Under the pieces are notes generated by a model. The model was given only the letters and a program-made list of their open reading frames with translations, did no database searches and was not told the DNA's origin. 64,000 nt of DNA from positions 1,364,001 through 1,428,000 of the forward strand of contig JADJWQ010000006.1 of NCBI GenBank assembly GCA_016716265.1, given 5' to 3'. The position numbers and the translations under genes are program-made. Below are positions 61,058 through 64,000 of the stretch, piece by piece. Each line of letters opens with the position of its first letter. Position 1 is the first letter of the stretch. Source of the stretch: Planctomycetota bacterium. Lineage in GTDB: Bacteria > Planctomycetota > UBA1135 > UBA2386.

Positions 61058-61573
61058 ATGGAAGTCGTCATCTACCCCGGACCGGCCCTGCGCCGCGGCG
61101 GCAAGAAGGTCGAGACCTTCGACGCCGAGCTGGCCCGCATCGCCGGCGAGATGCTCGAGGTCATGTACCGGTCCCACGGCGTGGGCCTGGCCGCCCCGCA
61201 GGTGGGGCTCGATCTCGCGCTGTTCGTGCTGAACCCGACCGGCGAGCGCGACGACCGCTCGCAGGAGATGGTGCTGGTCAACCCGGAGATCGTCGGCCGC
61301 AAGGGCCAGGAGTTCGGGGAGGAGGGCTGCCTGTCGTTCCCGCGGCTGTACGCCGAGGTCGAGCGCAACAAGCGGATCACGGTCACCTACCAGGACCTGC
61401 AGGGCCAGCCACAGGAGCTGCGCTGCGAGGGCTTCCTGGCGCGGATCGTCCAACACGAGCTCGACCACCTGCGCGGCGTGCTGTTCGTCGACCGCCTGAG
61501 CTCGGTCGAGAAGCTGCGCGTGCGCAGCCGCCTGCAGGAGATGGAGCGCGCGTCCGAGGGCGCGAAGGCCTGA
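61058..61573 (+). CDS. def: Peptide deformylase
   Basis: Removes the formyl group from nascent N-terminal Met. All three motifs are intact: GVGLAAPQVG at 41-50, EEGCLSFP at 88-95 with metal ligand Cys91, and QHELDH at 132-137 with His133, His137 and catalytic Glu134. 171 residues, normal. ATG at 61058 has CAGGAGCC upstream; a start further left (60971) would add a non-homologous stretch. Followed by ribF 19 nt later, probably one transcript. Confidence 0.97.
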   Translation: MEVVIYPGPALRRGGKKVETFDAELARIAGEMLEVMYRSHGVGLAAPQVGLDLALFVLNPTGERDDRSQEMVLVNPEIVGRKGQEFGEEGCLSFPRLYAEVERNKRITVTYQDLQGQPQELRCEGFLARIVQHELDHLRGVLFVDRLSSVEKLRVRSRLQEMERASEGAKA

Positions 61574-61592
61574 GGCCCGGGGACGCCCGCCC

Positions 61593-62585
61593 GTGAAGGT
61601 CGTCGAAGGTCTCGAGCACCTGGACCGCCTCGACCTGCTCGGGCGGCACGGCCCTGCTGCGATCGAGGCGCGGTCGGCCGTCATCGTCGGCGTGTTCGAC
61701 GGCGTGCACCTCGGCCACCAGCGCCTGCTGCACGAGCTGCTCGAGATGGCCTCCGCGCTGCGCGCGCTGCCGACCGTCGTCACCTTCCGCAACCACCCCG
61801 ACGAGGTCCTGCGCGGCCGCCGCGTCGACTGGATCGCGAGCCTGCCGCTGCGGCTGCGCCTGCTGCGCCGCGCCGGCGTCGGCCGCGCCGTGCTGCTCGA
61901 CTTCGACGACCGGCTCCGCACGCTGAGCGCCCGCGCGTTCAGCGAGCGGATCCTGCTCCACGGCCTGCGCTGCACCGGCCTGCTGCTCGGCTACGACTCG
62001 GCGATCGGCCGCGACCGCGAGGGCACTCCGCAGCGGATGGCCGAGCTCGGCCGCGAACTCGGCTTCGAGGTCCGCCAGGGCTCCCGCTTCGAGGTCGACG
62101 GCCGCCCGGTCTCCTCCACCGCGATCCGCGACGCGATCCGGCGCGGCGACCTCGACGCCGCGCACCGCATGCTCGGCCGCTGGCCTGCCGCGTTCGGCTC
62201 CGTCGTCCACGGCGACGAGCGCGGCCGCACGCTCGGCTTCCCGACCGCGAACGTCGTCCCGCAGAGCCTCGTGCTGCCACCGGAGGGGGTCTACGCGGTC
62301 ACCGTGATCCTCGCCGGCACCCCGCTGCCCGGGGTCGCCAACCTCGGTCGCCGCCCGACCTTCGCCAGCGACCCCGACACCGCACCGCTGCTCGAGGTCC
62401 ACCTGCTCGACTTCACGGGTGACCTGTACTCCCAGGAGCTCGAGGTCGCCTTCGTCGCCCGCCTCCGCCCCGAGCAGCGCTTTGCCGACCCCGCGGCGCT
62501 CCGCGCCCAGATCGCCCTCGACATCGCCGCCGCCCGCCGCGCGCTCGACGACGACACCAACGGTGCGACCCCGCGCGACGCGTGA
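61593..62585 (+). CDS. ribF: Bifunctional riboflavin kinase/FAD synthetase
   Basis: Makes FMN from riboflavin and FAD from FMN. N-terminal adenylyltransferase: GVFDGVHLGHQRLL from 33 (the nucleotidyl-transfer GxHxGH motif), TFRNHPDEVL near 64, and the SSTAIRDAI segment near 168. C-terminal riboflavin kinase: GDERGRTLGFPTANV near 209 with the PTAN motif, GVYAVTVIL near 230, PGVANLGRRPTF near 247 and LEVHLLDFTGDLYSQ near 266. 330 residues. Start GTG at 61593. In tandem with def. Confidence 0.97.
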   Translation: MKVVEGLEHLDRLDLLGRHGPAAIEARSAVIVGVFDGVHLGHQRLLHELLEMASALRALPTVVTFRNHPDEVLRGRRVDWIASLPLRLRLLRRAGVGRAVLLDFDDRLRTLSARAFSERILLHGLRCTGLLLGYDSAIGRDREGTPQRMAELGRELGFEVRQGSRFEVDGRPVSSTAIRDAIRRGDLDAAHRMLGRWPAAFGSVVHGDERGRTLGFPTANVVPQSLVLPPEGVYAVTVILAGTPLPGVANLGRRPTFASDPDTAPLLEVHLLDFTGDLYSQELEVAFVARLRPEQRFADPAALRAQIALDIAAARRALDDDTNGATPRDA

Positions 62586-62739
62586 GCCGCGGCTCCTCCC
62601 GACCCGCCGGGCGCCCCCCCGCCAGGCACCCCCGCGAACCCGGCGCCGAACCTTGACCGGCGCAAATCGCCTCACTAGCATCTCGGCCCCTCGCACCGAT
62701 AAGGTGCGCAGGCCGCGCCGAGTCGCGAGAGGACAGCGC

Positions 62740-62812
62740 GGGCAGATAGCTCAGTTGGTAGAGCACAGCACTGAAAATGCTGGGGTCGCCGGTTCAAGTC
62801 CGGCTCTGCCCA
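62740..62812 (+). tRNA. tRNA-Phe (anticodon GAA)
   Basis: Full cloverleaf: acceptor GGGCAGA / TCTGCCC, D arm GCTC-AGTTGGTA-GAGC, anticodon stem CAGCA / TGCTG around loop CTGAAAA with anticodon GAA at 62773-62775, T arm GCCGG-TTCAAGT-CCGGC, discriminator A at 62812. No CCA is encoded. 73 nt. Confidence 0.97.
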
Positions 62813-63024
62813 ACCGCACAAGTTGAGCTGGCCCGCCAGGTCGGGGCCGACCCGGCGACGTGGGCCGGTGCAGCTCGAGAGTCCCACGAGCCGGTAGCTA
62901 CCGGATCGAGCCGGATCGAGGTCGGGTCGATCGCCGAGAAGCGCGCCGGAGTGGGGATCGCGGCCCGGCTCGCGTGGCGGTACCGGGATGTCGCGGTGCG
63001 CGCCGGCACTAGACTGCCCGCCCC

Positions 63025-64000
63025 ATGCATCACCGCGATCTCGACGGACCGCGAGCTCTGCTCGGCGCTGCGCTGGCGGCGTGTGCGGCACTCTCTGCGC
63101 AGCAGACTCCCGACGCGACGGCTCCCGATGCCGGGGGTGGCCGGGACCACGTGCTGCTGATCGCGATCGACGACCTCAACGACTGGGTCGGCTGCATGTC
63201 CGATCCTGCCACGCCCGGTCAGGAGGGCCCTCGCGTCATCGGACGTGGTCACCCGCAGGCCAGCACGCCCAACATGGACCGCCTGGCGCAGCGTGGCGTC
63301 CTGTTCACCAACGCCCACTGCCAGGCGCCGCTCTGCAATCCGTCCCGCAACAGCTTCCTGTCCGGTCTGCGCCCGACCACCTCGGGCATCTACGGTAACC
63401 TCGCCCGCTACGACGCCGCGGGTCCGCTGCGGCCCGGCCAGGACGTGCCGTGGCTCACGCGGCGCTTCGAGGCGGCGGGATACGTCGTCTACACCGCCGG
63501 CAAGCTGCTGCACCAGAGCCGCAACGGGCCGCTCGGTGGCACACCGTGCTTCGAGACCACGCAGGGGCCGTATCCACCGAACAAGCTCGGGGTGCCCGCG
63601 TCCGTGACTCCGGCGAGCATCTGGGACATCGGGGCCTATCCCGAGAGCGAGGCGGAATACACCGACCTGCGCATCGCGAAGTGGACTGCGGAGCAGATCG
63701 CGCGACCGCTCGAGGCCGATGGCAGGCCGCGCTTCCTGGCGCTCGGCTTCTACAACCCGCACCTGCCGCTGTTCGCCCCCCAGAAGTGGTTCGACGCCGC
63801 GCCGAGCAAGGCGGACGTCGTCCTCGGCGCGTCGCGGGAGGACGACCTGGACGACCTGCCCGCGATCGCGAGGCGGATGGGCAGCCGGGTGGCCTACCAG
63901 CGGTGTTTCCAGTGGTGTCTCGACGACGAGCAGAACCTGCGCGCCCTCACCCAGGCGTATCTGGCCTGCACGTCGGCGATGGACGACGCGCTCGGCCACG
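63025..64000 (+). CDS. Cys-type sulfatase, iduronate-2-sulfatase-like (3' end beyond window)
   Basis: Exported hydrolase of sulfate esters. N-terminal hydrophobic stretch LLGAALAACAALSAQQ then the alkaline-phosphatase-superfamily opening DHVLLIAIDDLNDWVG near 41 with its calcium-binding Asp pair. The active-site motif CNPSRNSFLSG starts at Cys104 (C-x-P-S-R), the residue converted to formylglycine. YVVYTAGKLLHQ near 153 carries the conserved Lys-His region, and ALGFYNPHLPLFAPQKWFD near 244 is typical of iduronate-2-sulfatase-like planctomycete enzymes. 325 residues are visible, about two thirds. It would remove sulfate from glycans, complementing the fucosidase-type enzymes in the window. A formylglycine-generating enzyme must be encoded elsewhere. 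Confidence 0.93.
   Translation, partial: MHHRDLDGPRALLGAALAACAALSAQQTPDATAPDAGGGRDHVLLIAIDDLNDWVGCMSDPATPGQEGPRVIGRGHPQASTPNMDRLAQRGVLFTNAHCQAPLCNPSRNSFLSGLRPTTSGIYGNLARYDAAGPLRPGQDVPWLTRRFEAAGYVVYTAGKLLHQSRNGPLGGTPCFETTQGPYPPNKLGVPASVTPASIWDIGAYPESEAEYTDLRIAKWTAEQIARPLEADGRPRFLALGFYNPHLPLFAPQKWFDAAPSKADVVLGASREDDLDDLPAIARRMGSRVAYQRCFQWCLDDEQNLRALTQAYLACTSAMDDALGH

Noticed and set aside
1..64000. Insertion sequences, phage genes, toxin-antitoxin or defence systems
   Set aside because: No transposase, integrase, terminal repeats, restriction or antitoxin-like proteins were recognised on either strand.

Overview
The window is about 70% G+C throughout and comes from a Gram-negative-type bacterium. 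I infer a high-GC member of the Planctomycetota. The basis is the mix of secreted GH95 and GH172 glycoside hydrolases, a Cys-type sulfatase, an OprB porin, MoxR/DUF58/transglutaminase genes, an isolated type-IV-pilin-like protein, TonB-like proteins carrying terpene-cyclase-type toroid repeats, and a secreted beta-propeller whose C-terminal domain resembles one I recall from that lineage. The phylum is not proven here: there is no rRNA, and tRNA-Phe is the only RNA gene identified with confidence.

Layout, left to right. 1-3477 (minus): a hdrC-hdrB-hdrA heterodisulfide-reductase operon with overlapping genes; hdrA runs off the left edge. 3478-4364: no gene, one 15-nt-period tandem array. 4365-9731 (minus): a Cys-based protein phosphatase, an FAD monooxygenase, then an FGGY kinase and a LarA-type nickel racemase overlapping by ATGA. 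9957-10042: two stable hairpins with a T-run on the plus strand (terminator or small RNA). 10078-14975: glpD-oxyR-ydcF (minus), divergent from glpK (plus), a glycerol module with a peroxide sensor 22 nt behind glpD. 15026-16327: a FAS1-SOUL fusion, convergent on an alpha/beta hydrolase; their two stop codons pair in one hairpin. 18341-19906: GH172. 20116-27611 (plus): a secreted propeller, then MoxR, DUF58, transglutaminase and heparinase II/III-like genes, tightly packed. 27762-33821: a secreted helical protein, rnc, mfd, a pilin-like protein. 34212-43175: two GH95 proteins (one with Asp in place of a catalytic-site Asn, one fused to a beta-propeller) flanking a small secreted protein and a cation/proton antiporter. 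43444-48722: OprB-type porin, a small outer-membrane-type protein, a 714-nt gap, an orphan protein and a very Gly-rich exported protein.

48978-58730 is the most unusual block. It has a SurA-like periplasmic chaperone/PPIase, two tandem paralogues with a TonB-like N-terminus (one TM helix plus an acidic arm) joined to a terpene-cyclase-like alpha-toroid, and a convergent GldA-GldF-GldG ABC operon ending in a DUF4340-parvulin fusion. Two periplasmic foldases, an envelope ABC machine and two arm-plus-toroid proteins suggest a little-described envelope assembly or transport system. That grouping is inference from adjacency and architecture.

59162-64000 is housekeeping: rpsT, a TPR protein, def, ribF, tRNA-Phe(GAA), then a sulfatase cut by the right edge. 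Start codons were chosen by Shine-Dalgarno spacing, signal peptides, overlap with neighbours and family N-termini. All family names come from recognising motifs by eye; no database search was run.
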